Of a stretch of DNA of 64,000 nt, positions 1 to 11,341 are shown piece by piece. Each line of letters starts with the position of its first letter. Within the stretch, counting starts at the first letter, position 1. A program made the position numbers and the translations under genes. The DNA is taken from the NCBI GenBank assembly GCA_030737875.1, contig CM060922.1:308503456-308567455 (forward strand), given 5' to 3'. The DNA is from Allium sativum (lineage: Eukaryota > Streptophyta > Magnoliopsida > Asparagales > Amaryllidaceae). Below the pieces are notes generated by a model that saw only the letters and a list, made by a program, of their open reading frames with translations, was not told the DNA's origin and searched no databases.

Positions 1-2699
1 TCACACTATATACTATCTATTCACAAAGTTTTGTTGTATAATATCAAAACCGCTTTGTTTCCGAAAGAGACAAGAAATTAGATGATGAACTCTTACAGGA
101 GTGATCCAGAAATTAGTAATAAACGGATTTCTATGGGAAACTATAATCAGATGATCCATAAAGAATGAAAAGCAAGGAAAAGCATTTGATAGTGATCATC
201 GCTTGGCCTGTATAATGGCCACCATTAACTCTGTCTACTCTATTTTTAACATTTCATATAATCTATGCTCTAAAACAAATTATTAGATAAAAATCCAAAT
301 ATATCTGTATGTGGGGACGGGACCTACTTATACTTTAAGATTTCTGAATCCATAAGAGCAAACTTCTCATGAAAAAAAAGCAGTCAAAATGGTCTCTTTT
401 GTAATTATCAATTAGCTGCAAAAAGGAGTGTAAAGCGGCTAAAGCCTTCAGAAAAGAGAATGAATCAAGTAATACCTCTAAGAAGTGAGGACAAGTCAAA
501 TGAAACCTCCAAAGGAGAGGGAAAATCTATTTAGCCTCCAATGATAATCCAGAGCACTCATGCATTCGATGCCCAATCCAGAGCACCTTAATTGGCTTCT
601 AATGTTCATTCTAGAACACCTTAGCCTCATATGTCTGACATGGAACACCTCTAAGATAAGATTCATTAGTTGCATTAAAGAAGGGATAAAACATTTCATT
701 TCGTCCCCTTATAGGATGGGGCTCATCAACTAAATTTATGCCTCTAAGTCATACCATGTCATATTGTCCCACAATTTTCTCATACTTTTATCAAGTATTC
801 AATCAAAATTAATTAGCCTACAAAGATGATTCCTATTATCCCAAGCTAATCACCTGACTTGTTTTTATATGCCTATTTTTAAAACAAGTTCATATCATAT
901 ATTCAATTATAAGTAAACATATCCATTCAAGAAAACAGTGTACTCACAATGTTCTCAGATCAACAGAAATAATATGTCTTGTAAAAATGCATTTATCCTC
1001 TATACAAACAAATCTAGTTTAACTTCAAAACCATAGAAAAACTGACTCAGGTTCACTTATATATCAACTAATAATTTACAACAAGATAGTAGATTTCTTG
1101 CTTAAATCATGTCACTTAGAAAATATGTTAAGGCCATACAAATATCAAAATTTCTAGGGTATTTTTCTCTGTGATTTATACTTCAAGTGGCATCGTATAC
1201 CCTATCTAGATGGGTATAGATGTTACAATTGTACTCTTTTCATAAAAAACGTAAAAAATAAATATATATAAACCAAAAAGCTTATATATTCTTGTTTTAG
1301 AAAGTTTTATTACTTATATCCAGGTTACTCTAACCTATATGAAGATGAGCATGGCATTTTTAAATGTTTATGAGTTTTAGGATACTTCTTAACATTCATG
1401 CAAGCTTGCAAAACTTCATTATCTCTAAACTCAGTAAACAGCTTCTATCTTTCATGCATGTATTATTTCCTAACATTCGATCATCAAAATTTTATACAGA
1501 TGAACATATATACTCGGATACATATATATATATACACATTATATCATCACAAGCAAAAGGAAGGGACTAAGAATTTCAAAGCTGATAAAGGGCATAGGAG
1601 ATCAAATAACAATCATCATTTTCTATGGTATAAAAGGGTCAAACAAGTTACTACAATGGTCAAAGCTGATTTTACTCGACTACATGGACTTGTGTAATTA
1701 TTCAAGGATGAAGGCTCATCCAAGAAAAATAGAGGAAGACATTTGATATAATTGTATTTATCATTTGATATAATTTTGAAACTTGAGTTATAACATATCT
1801 AATGACGATGGACTAAATTAAAACTAGAAAGTATTCACTCTTACATATTGGGGAATATATCTAACTTTTTAGTGAGATAGTTCATTTTCCATTGACGTTC
1901 TATACCAAAAATGATGTCAATTCATTGACTGTAATCTCCTATCTAACTTATTCCTTGGAACAGTAATAAATGACTTTTTTCTGCTTAATTACTCTTTTTT
2001 ATGGTTTCAGTTGATTAAACACGTACGGATCCCCATTATCATTTTTGAATAAAAAGAGCTGAATTTCAGATCAGTCTTTATTATGATTATGTCTTGTCTT
2101 CTACCTCTATAGTTATGTCCTGATTCTGATCTCTGGTTATTATCATTTGTTGAGTATTTTCCCAATTTTAACTAATGTTTACATAAAACTGTTCATTATA
2201 TTTGATGATGTATTCTTCATTAAGGGACTATACAATGTTAATGAAGATGGCTTAAACTTAAACTTTGAATCTTACTGTATTTTGGGTTCGGACATTCAAC
2301 TGATAAGTAAACATCCTGAAATCTTTTCTCCATCTAAAAAGCAATAACCGCACCTAGAATCCAAAATCAGTTAACTAAATTATACCTAGTTACTTACAAA
2401 ACCTAATGATTCTAGCATTATAAGTACACAGCAATGGGAAAATCCAACTACATATTGTCACAACGATTAGAAAATCAATCTGCATATTGTTTCAAACAAT
2501 TATTTTTAGCTGAGAAATTTGATGGTAAATTGAGTAAGGATGGTAATTTCCGAACTCAAAGTAGTAGATTTCCAAACTCAAACCAGATTCAAGCAATTAA
2601 ACTGTAGATTCAACTTCATTTGTATCTTATCCAAACATCCAACCATCTTACTTGCAAATTATTTCGCATACTAAACAACTAATAAAACATAAAGGTGAA

Positions 2700-2960
2700 A
2701 AATTAGTAGTTTGGTACCTTAATAAGAGAAATCGATGGAACCACAAATATGAAATCGCATGAGTCAAAGGATCTTCAGATTCCCCTTCAGATTGGTAGAA
2801 AACAAACCGCAACTGGAGTCAATCGAGATTGTTAGAAAATAAAACGGATCGACGAAAAATAATTGAAAAGAAGAACAGTTCCATACCTTGACTCAATCGA
2901 GATTAGGGTCTTCGATTGAAATCGCAATCTTCAAATTGGAATCACGCTGGAAACTTTTGA
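2700..2960 (-). other. Possible 5' leader exon and intron donor in CACTA element
   Basis: On the minus strand a C/T-rich, ATG-free stretch ends in GAGTCAAG followed by GTATGG (boundary 2887/2886), which resembles a 5' UTR exon followed by a splice donor. No acceptor or coding exon could be assigned downstream, so this is only a suggestion that the transposase transcription unit starts from this end. Confidence 0.25.
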
Positions 2961-3098
2961 TTTAGGATCGATAGTGTTTGCTTTCGTTTTTTTTGGAGTG
3001 TTTTAGGAAAAAGGAGCGTACTGTGTACGATGGGTTTGGGAAAAGGGAGCGTACTGGTTTGACCAGGGGTAGGGAAGTAAAATTTACAATTAGAATGG

Positions 3099-3201
3099 CC
3101 AAAGCCGTTGCAGAAGAAGAGATGATGGGGATCAATTGTGTAAAGAGCTTTTCAACGGTCCAAATCCGTTGCAAATTAGCAACGGCTAAAAGCCGTTGCT
3201 A
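3099..3201 (-). repeat. Subterminal GCAACGG repeats of the CACTA end
   Basis: The heptamer GCAACGG or its complement CCGTTGC recurs several times in 100 bp. At 3177-3201 it forms a nearly perfect inverted repeat, TAGCAACGGC / GCCGTTGCTA, around a short AT spacer. Arrays of short direct and inverted motifs just inside the ends are the known transposase-binding architecture of CACTA elements. Confidence 0.6.
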
Positions 3202-3246
3202 AGCTGCCGCATTAAGGAGTTGCGAAATTGCCAATATGGTGTAGTG

Positions 3247-3957
3247 GAGGGTCGTTAGACTTATGACTTGTCGTGGAAGGACTCTCGAGATTTCTAATGA
3301 CCCAAGGTGGTCTATCATGCTTAGTTTCATAGAAACACTAGATGCTTCTGTCGATGATTTGCGATTTGTACCTATAGTTTGTGAATATCCAGATGTTTTC
3401 GAGGAGGTTAGGGACTTACCTCCGAGGCACGAAATTGATTTCTGGATATACTTGGTAGATAATGCGAAGCCAGTTACATTACATATGCGCCACATAGCTC
3501 TTAGGTAAAGGAGGGAGCTCAGCACGCAAGTAGGAGAGCTACTTGAAAAGGTGTTTTTAGGCGAAGCATATCAGAATGGGGTGCTCCGGTCGTCTTTACA
3601 ACTAAGGCGTATAGCTCGCTTCGCTTATATGTGGATATTCATGATGTTTTTTCGTGTTTCTTATTTACGTAAGTGCCTACACGATATAGTAGAGGTAGTT
3701 GAGCCGAGCATGCTTGAGGAGGTAGAGGTAGAACGGGAGGCGAAAATTAGACGAGTTCCCGCCCATATACTTAGCTCATAGGTTAAGAAATTTCGCAACA
3801 GGGAGGTTAAGGTAATAAAAGTGCAATAGGGAGAAGACAGCGGTGATTTGACTTGGGAGACTGGAGACAAGAGTCGCGCTTCATACTCTTTCCTTTTTGG
3901 GACTATGTTCTTAACTTCTTTTTCCAAGCTTTTATTGTTACTTGCATCTATCATTCA
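3247..3957 (+). pseudogene. Element B: gypsy pol fragment, RT start fused to integrase C-terminus/chromodomain
   Basis: Frame 3263-3508 carries the conserved stretch just before and into the reverse transcriptase (CEYPDVFEEVRDLPPRHEID). From about 3640 the frame switches to the C-terminal integrase signature VSYLRKCLHDIVEVVEPS, followed by a chromodomain-like end (TWETGDKSRASYSFLFG) near 3850-3900. The RT core, RNase H and most of integrase are missing, so a large internal deletion lies between about 3510 and 3640. Stops occur at 3779 and 3828. The C-terminal part closely matches element C's integrase (8322-9032), showing that B and C are one lineage. The sequence resumes at 15614 after the C insertion. 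Confidence 0.8.
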
Positions 3958-6589
3958 TGTGTTATAACACCCCATTATTGTCACTCGCAAAGGGAATGCA
4001 TTAACTTCCATGGAGCATTTTAAGTGAATATAGAACAGAAAATCACAACAAGACAGATATAAAGCAGTACTTGAAAATTTAAAACTTTATTTATTGCAGC
4101 AGAAGGTAAATATGTTCAGTTACATCATCAAAAACCATAAACCAAAGTCAAGTACATAATATCCATCTTGATAAAACAAAGTACATAATCCCACTGCTAC
4201 AAATAGCCATAAAGAAAATGACAGACTGGACTTTACTTCAGCAATCCAAATCCAAGTGCTCCCAAAGAGAACCCAATCAAGCTCCACTAGTACTAGTCCC
4301 ACCCTTGGAACCTTGTGGGAGGGGGGAGGGAGGAAGAAAAGAGGTGGAAACAAAGGGGGTCAGACATCAAGTTTGGCGACTCTGATAACTCTAACAACAT
4401 AATTATTAAAGCAATATGATAAGATATAAACTGGAGAATAATGTAATGACTGTGTGAACCACATGGGTATGGCAAGGCAATCAAGAGAAACAGAGATAAC
4501 GTTAATGGCGCTTCCTAATCAATATAGGACAATTACTATACTCTACCGTACTGTACCATACTATACTGTACTAACACTAACTGCACCCCTACGAGTCACT
4601 CTAGAAATTTGATCCCTCTTGGCTAAATAGAATGATGATAGCTTCGTGTACTACTAGATGTACCCACTATCCTCGATGTTTGACTGTATATTTCTAGTTG
4701 CTATCATAGGTACCTAGCGTGTACCTATCCCCACTAGATGTACCCCTTCAATAAGTAATAATGGTAATTCCATGTACTCCTAGCTGACGTCATAGGTGCC
4801 ACCTGCTCCTATCTCCACTAGGTGTACCCCCTTAATAATTATTAATAATAGTGGTAGCTTCGTGTACCCCTAGCTGACTACGTAGGTGCTGTCTGCTCCT
4901 ATCTCCACTAAGTGTACCCACTACCCTGCCCCATTCGATCGGCTCCCTAACTCATTGATACCCGTGTAGGTCCCACAGTGTGGTGTATCACTCCCCAATA
5001 TGGCAACCTTATACCACGCAAGGAATGCACGACTTATAACTACACGATGCAACAATGTCTTACCTACTAGCCCAGACCCACGCACGCACGTGACCCCGTT
5101 GGATTTGCGTTGCCACCGTTGACCTGTTTTGGCCTCTAACAACCAGACCCAGTAGGCATGTCCCGTCCTCGACTTGGGTCGAGCTCGCAAAGATACTTAA
5201 TGGGCTACTGGACTGAAAAGCCCCCCCCCCCCCCCATGCTTGACACAAGCTTTCCACCTAGGCTTGGTCCCCTCTAGTACATCCCACTTAACCCCCTTCA
5301 TGTGCACTTACATGTTTTAAATTTGGTTAAGGGTTTCTATTAGTAATTCTACATGCCACCCAAGGAACCCACTTAACCCCTATGTCTCACTTACATGTTT
5401 TACCTTGGTTAAGTGTTACTAATCGTATTTCCTCATGCCACCCAAGGAACCCACTTAACCCCCATGTCCCACCACATGTTTAACTTTGGTTAAGTGTTTC
5501 TTAATTTATTACTACCGTAACCCCTGTAGGACCTCTCACATTAGACTGGCATTTGTGGCTGCTGGATTTGTCGGGCGGGTCCGGGCAGTCTTACACCACA
5601 AACGAGCCTAACCTCGTGTCCATACAATTGTTACGAATTTAGTTTGGGCCTTTGACCTCTCACATTGGGGTACCATTTGTGGCTGCAGGATTTGCCGGGC
5701 GGGTCCGGGCAGTCTTACACCACAAATGAGTCCAACCTCGCGTCTTAGACAATTAATTATACATAATTAATTTTCCCCAAATTTGAATTACTTTCCCTAT
5801 TCAAATTTCCATATTTATTTATGTCCATAATTTATCACCTAAATTATGCTCATCTATTTATGGTATATAAATTGTACCAATTTCATCACTAATTAATTTT
5901 ATTCCTTAAAATTTAGCCATTACATGCCAAATTCACAATATGTGTGTATCCACTATTATCCCCATCGTACCCCCGTCACTCGTTCGCTTAACATGACATA
6001 TACATATTAGACTAGCAAATAGTCTAATACTTGAAAAAAGGGAATAAACGTCACAAAGTCACATACACACAATAATAGATCTAATTTGCATCTAACTTGC
6101 AATTAAGAATTACAACATACTTGCATAGTCTTTGTATTATCAAGGATCCAAAAATCAAGGATCTAAAAGGTGTGAACTTGCATGTAAGAACATAGTTTTA
6201 CACCCAACAAGCCAAGGTAATTATCACAAACTTACATAAACTATGTATGTCATGAACCTAAACACAAACGTGTCATCTTGCATAACTATGGATCCAATAA
6301 AAGGTGTTAACCTGAGTAAACTATGGATCCACATAAAGGTGTAAACTTGCATAAACATGCATGTCATAGTTTCAACATAAAAAATGCCAACTTGAATATG
6401 GATCTAAACTTTAAAGGTGTGAACTTGTATATATGTGAATCCAATTATCACTTAAACTTGCATATGAACATAATACTTATACGAACTAGCATATGTTCCA
6501 CATCCATATTCGCATAAAAACTGATGTTATAAACCTAGGTGATTGGATTATAAAAAGGGATTCATTGACACAAGTTAACATCATGAACT

Positions 6590-6910
6590 ACTAGCATATA
6601 TTTTAGATCCAAACTTACATAACATCGTATAACTCGCATACAACTTGCGTGATCCTATTAACTTGCATAACATCATATGTACAACTTGCATAATCATATT
6701 AACTTGCATAACATCATATATGAAACTTGCATAATCATATGAGCTTGCATAACATCATATATGAAACTTGCATAATCATATTAACTTGCATAACATCATA
6801 TATGAAACTTGCATAATCATATTAACTTGCATAATCATATTAATCTTGCATAACATCATACATGAAACTTGCATAACATTATATATAAAACTTGCATAAC
6901 ATCATATAAT
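6590..6910. repeat. 41-bp tandem array in element C LTR
   Basis: The unit pairs an 18-bp module (AACTTGCATAATCATATT) with a 23-bp module (AACTTGCATAACATCATA plus a few bases). About six imperfect copies are present. The second LTR has the equivalent array at 14450-14730 with slightly different order and number. Confidence 0.85.
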
Positions 6911-7212
6911 ATGAATCAAGTTAACATACATGATTAAACATATGAATTGGATTCACAACCACAACTTATAATCCAACGTATATCACATCATAATTAATTT
7001 AGCAATTATTTTGTTAAAGTGATCAAACTCACCATTCAACGAAGTTCTGGAATTTATTAGCGTCCCTTTGTTGCAGTTGAATTTGTTGTTGGATTGAATT
7101 GAGTTGCTTTAGTCTTCTTCTAATTGGTGGCGGTTGCTGTAGGGTTCGAGACGACAGCATGATGGCCATAGTTTTAGTTTTAATTTTGATTTAGGGTTTG
7201 AGTCTATGGGTC

Positions 7213-7222
7213 TTTTTATAGA
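7213..7222 (-). promoter_or_regulatory. Probable TATA box of element C LTR
   Basis: CTATAAAAAG on the minus strand about 570 nt inside the LTR start, conserved in the other LTR. It would place U3 at roughly 600 bp and leave an unusually long R-U5 of about 3.2 kb. Confidence 0.45.
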
Positions 7223-7632
7223 GTTTTGAATTTATTTACAGCCGTCAGATCATTCTAGAATCCATCTAGGCCTTAGAAACCAAGTAATGTGTCAACAGAC
7301 CAACCAGAAATCGCCACCTAAGCCCTAAAACATAAAATTTCATCATAGACCATTTAGGGCCAAGGGGACCAATTCCAAACCTCCTGAGTCGACACTAGGG
7401 TTGACCCAGCGGGTCTTGGGTCGACCCATAAAATAGGTCGGTTTTGTGTTTTGCCTTCCTGCTTCCGCTGTTTTGAATTTTTTTCTTAAATTTTAGGTTG
7501 AATTTTATTTTATTTTTATAAATATATCTATATATATTTCTATCTTCCTAATTAACCATTTTCACACTAAACTACTTTTTGAACCGCGTTCACACTAAGC
7601 CGCTTTTTAGCCATTCCCCTAAAACAAAAATA

Positions 7633-7707
7633 TGGCGTTGGCGGGGATCGAACTCTGTACCTCTTGTATGAAAGTCACATGTTCCAACCAAATGAGCTAC
7701 TAAGTCT
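7633..7707 (-). other. tRNA-Ala-like sequence inside element C LTR
   Basis: The minus strand has an A-box-like TAGCTCATTTGG, an anticodon-loop-like segment and a B box GAGTTCGATCCC, spaced as in a tRNA gene and followed by CCAACGCCA. In the other LTR (about 15455-15530) the loop reads CTTGCAT, which gives anticodon UGC (Ala) with T33 and A37 in place; in this copy it reads CTTTCAT. The anticodon and T stems pair poorly, so I do not call a working tRNA. It lies about 85-160 nt inside the LTR start, in the same direction as element transcription. Confidence 0.5.
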
Positions 7708-7790
7708 TTTGCTTACAAATCTTAGAACAATGCTAAACATTTATTCTTTAATTTAGTTAATTCGATTATTCAAAAATCCAGGGTGTTACA

Positions 7791-7806
7791 TTCTCCCATC
7801 CTTAAA
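7791..7806 (-). other. Polypurine tract of element C
   Basis: Minus strand AAGGATGGGAGAA lies directly before TGTAACACC of the 3' LTR. This is the expected priming site for plus-strand DNA and fixes the element's orientation. Confidence 0.8.
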
Positions 7807-8321
7807 AGGATTTCGCCCCCGAAATCTCCAAGTTAAGGAGAATGCATATCCTAACATCCAAACAACCATCTACTCGACCATCAAACACAGGCATCCATTG
7901 TCCTTATAGAATTTCTAATGTTGTATGAACATATGCAAAGAGTGCATGTATATGTTCCTTATCTAATGCAAAATCAGGCGGTATACTGATTCAGTTGACC
8001 TCCTTAATGCAAACCATGATAGTGCCATGCATCCATTATGTATGCGAAAGAACCCTATCGATACATATTATTTCTACATACGTGCATAACCATTCACCAA
8101 AATGCAACATCCATATGATAACACAACCATTATACATCCATTAGCTTAAATATGCACACACATTTATATGCAATATGCAATATGAAGTGACTGAGCCGAT
8201 CTAGTGCCTAAAGTGTGTGTATATGCATCCACGAGCAACCACTAGCAAACACTTGCATCCATATGCATCCATCATACATAACATGTTTCAAACACATGTT
8301 TCAATCATAGAACTACCCTAT

Positions 8322-9356
8322 CTAAAGGTCAAAGGTACTAACGAGAGGACATACTAAAGATAAGATAAGTATAAGGTAAGCGATAAAGGAGAAACTAAAA
8401 GACATACCTTCGAAAAGAAAAGGGTATAATGAACGCATCTTCTCTTCCGTCTCCCAAGTAGCGTTGCTTTCATCATCTCCCCATTGCACTTTGACTAGCT
8501 TGACCTCTCGATTCCTTAACTTCTTAACCTCCGACCCAAGAATGCACGTAGTAGCTCGCCTAATCGTCGCATCACGCTCTATCTCCACCTCTCTAAGCAA
8601 GCTCGGCTCTACCACTTCCGTAGTCTCGTGCAAGCACTTCCTCAAATGTGACACATGGAATACATCGTGTACGCCACTAAGTCTCTCGGGCAACTCCACT
8701 CTACACGCCATCTGCCCAATCCTCTCCTTAATAGGAAACGACCCTACGAACCTTGGTGCTAACTTCCCAACGGACCCAAAGCGAACGACGTTCCGTAATG
8801 GAGACACCTTGACAAAGACCATGTCCCCAATATCAAACTCAAGATCTATCCTCCTTTTGTCCGCATAAGATTTCTGCCTATCTTGCGCCCTCTTCATCCT
8901 CCTTCGAATCAAATTGATCTTTTCCGAAGTCTCTCTAATCATATCGGGCCCAAGTAAGATCTTATCTGTAAACTCCCACCAACATATAGGCGAACGACAC
9001 GGCCGTCCATAAAGAGCCTCGAACGGTGCCATGCCAATGCTAGACTAAAAGTTGTTATTATATGCGAACTCCACCAACGGAAGATGCTCTTCCCATGTAC
9101 CTCCAAAGTCTAAGACACATAGCCTCAAAAGGTCGTCTAGAATACGATTCACCCTCTCGGTCTGGCCATCCGTCTGAGGATGATATGCGGTGCTCAAACA
9201 TAACTGAGTCCCTACCGCCTCTTGTAAGCTCTTCCAAAACTCGCTAGTAAAGATAGGATCTCGATCGCTCACTATGCTAGAAGGAACACCAAGCAAACGG
9301 ACTACCTCTCGAATGTATACGGAAGCTAACCATGGAGCAGTCCTCTTACTCTTCAC
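8322..9356 (-). pseudogene. Element C integrase catalytic core, C-terminal domain and chromodomain
   Basis: The frame from 9356 to 9045 holds the core motifs IVSDRDPIFTSEFW (second catalytic Asp) and YHPQTDGQTERVNRILDDLL (catalytic Glu). A single in-frame TAG near 9042 separates it from the frame 9032-8322, which has GMAPFEALYGRPCRSP, the GPF/Y-like region VGKLAPRFVGSFPI, VFHVSHLRKCLHE and a chromodomain-like end (VQWGDDESNATWETEEKMRS). The product would process and insert the element's DNA. After the chromodomain the frame runs on for about 28 residues of strongly hydrophobic sequence. It is inactive as annotated because of the stop and the upstream frameshift. Confidence 0.9.
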
Positions 9357-9849
9357 GGGAATGAAATGGGTGCTTTTTAGTAAGTCTGTCTACCACTACC
9401 CAAATCCCCGTATTACCCTTCCTCGATCTCGGCAATCCATCGACAAAATCCATCGAGACAATATCCCACTTCCATTGTGGAACCTCCAATGGGTGAAGCA
9501 ACCCACCGGGTTTCTTTTGCTCTGCTTTTACTTGTTGGCACACCAAGCATCTAGCGACATACTTGGCCACATCCCTCTTCATACCGGCCCAAAAGAAAAC
9601 TCGCTTCATGTCTTTGTACATCTTGTCCCCGCCGGGATGAATGGTCATCTTCGAGCGAAGTGCATCATCAAGAATAGCCTTCCTCAAGTTCTCATCCCGT
9701 GATACACAAAGTCTATCGTCCCTACGGAACCAACCTTTATCATCTAGGGTATACCTACTTAGGTGGCTTGATGACTCCCCTCTTATGAGCTTCTCTACTA
9801 ACTCCATCAACTGTGGGTCATCACGTTGTGTCTCTCCAACCCGTCCCAA
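9346..9849 (-). pseudogene. Element C integrase N-terminal zinc domain and start of core
   Basis: Encodes the HHCC-like region (TIHPGGDKMYKDMKR, then CLVCQQVKAEQKKPGG) and the first catalytic aspartate in MDFVDGLPRSRKGN, ending near VVVDRLTKK. The frame is lost at about 9350 and integrase continues in another frame (9356 downward). It overlaps slightly the RNase H-derived frame upstream. Confidence 0.85.
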
Positions 9850-10250
9850 AAGAGTAGGTATGACCTCAAGGATGCTAGCAAACTGGGTACAAAATCAATG
9901 GATGGTCTAAAGTCAAAGGTAGAGATAAACTCTAAGCTACGTCGCTCGACAAACAAAGGACTCAATGTCAACTTTTTCCTACTCAAGGCATCCGCCACAA
10001 TGTTACCCTTGTCAGGGGTATATGCCATATCGAAATCGTAGGATGCCAAGAACTCCATCCACCTTTGTTGCCTCAGGTTTAGATCTTTCTGAGAGAACAA
10101 GTACTTTAGCGACTTATGGTCTGCAAGCAACTCAAACTTCTCACCAAGCAAATAATGACGCCAAGACTTGAGCGCAAAAACTATGGCAGCCAATTCTTAG
10201 TCGTAGGTAGGGTAATTCTTCTCATGGACTTTAGACTGTCTTCCACCATA
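9807..10250 (-). pseudogene. Element C RNase H fragment and connection domain
   Basis: Contains [18 protein letters not shown], the DHKSLKYLF motif with a catalytic-type Asp, [14 protein letters not shown] and [14 protein letters not shown], all standard for gypsy RNase H. An in-frame stop precedes ELAA near 10198. The N-terminal half with the first catalytic Asp (usually YTDAS) is missing. Confidence 0.88.
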
Positions 10251-10265
10251 ACATATCACCCTTCC

Positions 10266-10448
10266 CTAGAGACCACATGCCCTAAAATCCTCACTTCTTT
10301 CCTCCAAAAATGGTATTTTGGAGAACTTAGCTTTAAGCTGGTGCGCTTGTAGGGTCCCTAATCTTTCCCTAAGATGTAGAGCATGCTCTTCTCTGCTTCT
10401 AGAGAAAACCAGGATATTATCCCATGCAAAATCGTCACAACTATCCAT
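10266..10448 (-). pseudogene. Element C RT fragment around the catalytic loop
   Basis: Matches the end of the RT palm: DNILVFSRSREEHALHLRE and [11 protein letters not shown]. The usual V-D-D before ILV is degraded to WDN, so the catalytic aspartates are lost. Upstream RT is replaced by unrelated LTR-like sequence (10450-10672). Confidence 0.75.
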
Positions 10449-10449
10449 C

Positions 10450-10672
10450 TCTCACACAGACCATCCTAGTCGAACTCGACATCCCCCAAGTGCAAACCCC
10501 AAAGGCCTAAACCAATATCAGACAAACACCCAAGGGATACCTCCTTCGAATTCAGACGACCTACGTGAGATGATACTAGTAAGACGGCCAACCAATTGAG
10601 CTCTTGACCGACTCTGGTTGTCCTTGCCAGTCTTGCTCCAAAACCACCGCTGATCACATAACTGGCTTTGCT
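10450..10672 (-). other. E-type LTR fragment inside element C
   Basis: This stretch aligns by eye with the LTR of the Tekay-like element E (about 32795-32995 and 54180-54385). Shared runs include AAGGCCTAAACCAA, CAGACAA-CACCCA, GATGATAC and CCAGAGTC (minus), in the same relative orientation. It sits where the RT core should be, between the RT start (EYGDVFDKVRGLP-like, about 10690-10760) and the RT end (10448). Confidence 0.6.
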
Positions 10673-10679
10673 TAATCTA

Positions 10680-11011
10680 TTAAGCACATACGAAAACTTA
10701 TTTCGTGCCTCTGGGTAAACCCCGCACTTTATCAAAGACGTCTCCATACTCACGGACCACACAAACAGACTCCCAATCATCGTTGGATGCGTCAGAAGAT
10801 TCTAGGCAGCTAAGCATCACTGAACCCCTAGGGTCACAAGAAATATGAGGGTCTTTCCATAACGAATCAATAGTCTAACTACCCTCCTTTCACAATCTAG
10901 GATGGCACCCTGCCTGGCTAGCCAATCCACCCCTAAAATCAAACTATAGCCCGTGAAACCAAGGACGAAGGCGTTGCATTCAAATCCAACGCCCAAGATA
11001 GACACTCTCAA
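10680..11011 (-). pseudogene. Element C protease C-terminus and RT start
   Basis: Frame 11011-10817 has GYSLILGVDWLARQGAILDCERRVV, the usual end of the retropepsin region leading to RT (compare I-L-G-M-D-W-L). Near 10760-10690 the stretch REYGDVFDKVRGLP marks the RT entry. Frameshifts separate the pieces. Confidence 0.75.
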
Positions 11012-11158
11012 ATCCCGTCAAACCATTGAAGGATGAGCCGAACCACCAATAGGATTTGAGACTTGGATGGGATCCTTAACTAGATTAGTATTTAGGTGCA
11101 GTGTTTCAACTAACGAAGCAGATACTAACGAGTATAAAGCACTAGAATCAAACAAAGT

Positions 11159-11341
11159 TCAAACAGGATGATAAAGAAAACCAAATTTCAACCTAGACGA
11201 TCCTACCCCCATCAGGTATACCAGCCGTGAGGGAATACAACTACCCTCTAGAAGATTCTGTACTTTGTCCTTGCCTTTTTGGACAATCCTAAGGTGTCCT
11301 ATTTCTCCAAAACAACTAGCCTTCTTCTTCACATTCTCCAT
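11159..11341 (-). pseudogene. Element C gag zinc-knuckle remnant
   Basis: The short frame includes CFGEIGHLRIVQKGK, a decayed CCHC knuckle (normally C-x2-C-x-K-x-G-H-x4-C). The capsid part of gag is absent: 11345-11773 holds only AT-rich leader-like sequence and a G15 run at 11552-11566. Confidence 0.5.

Larger units (their letters stand above)
1..3246 (-). mobile_element. CACTA-type DNA transposon, one end (rest outside window)
   Basis: Read on the minus strand, the element starts at 3246 with CACTACACCATATTGGCAAT, the typical terminal signature of plant CACTA (En/Spm) transposons. Subterminal repeats follow just inside. No matching end occurs to the left, so the other terminus must lie before position 1. 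Bases 1-2700 are AT-rich and hold no open frame that I recognise; no TNP2-like transposase is visible, so this is either a non-coding stretch of a large element or a defective copy. The 3 bases outside the end are GAG (3247-3249), the candidate 3-bp target duplication, but the partner copy is out of view. The flanking sequence is gypsy element B, so the CACTA element appears to have inserted into B. Confidence 0.6.
3963..7790 (-). repeat. Element C 3' LTR (left copy)
   Basis: 3828 bp, with its transcriptional start side at 7790. It contains, in plus coordinates, a duplicated segment of roughly 100 bp (5529-5640 and 5650-5750, both with GGCGGGTCCGGGCAGTC), a C15 run (5221-5235), a 41-bp tandem array (6590-6910), a TATA box on the minus strand (about 7213-7222) and a tRNA-like segment (7633-7707). 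No protein is encoded; the short open frames here are unconvincing. Confidence 0.92.

Noticed and set aside
1..2700. Host gene in the left 2.7 kb
   Set aside because: Only short, isolated frames; no splice-consistent coding and no known motif.
7633..7707. Functional tRNA gene
   Set aside because: A and B boxes are present but the anticodon and T stems do not pair and the acceptor is poor; recorded only as tRNA-like.
8464..8868. 134-residue plus-strand frame
   Set aside because: Shadow of C's integrase C-terminus.
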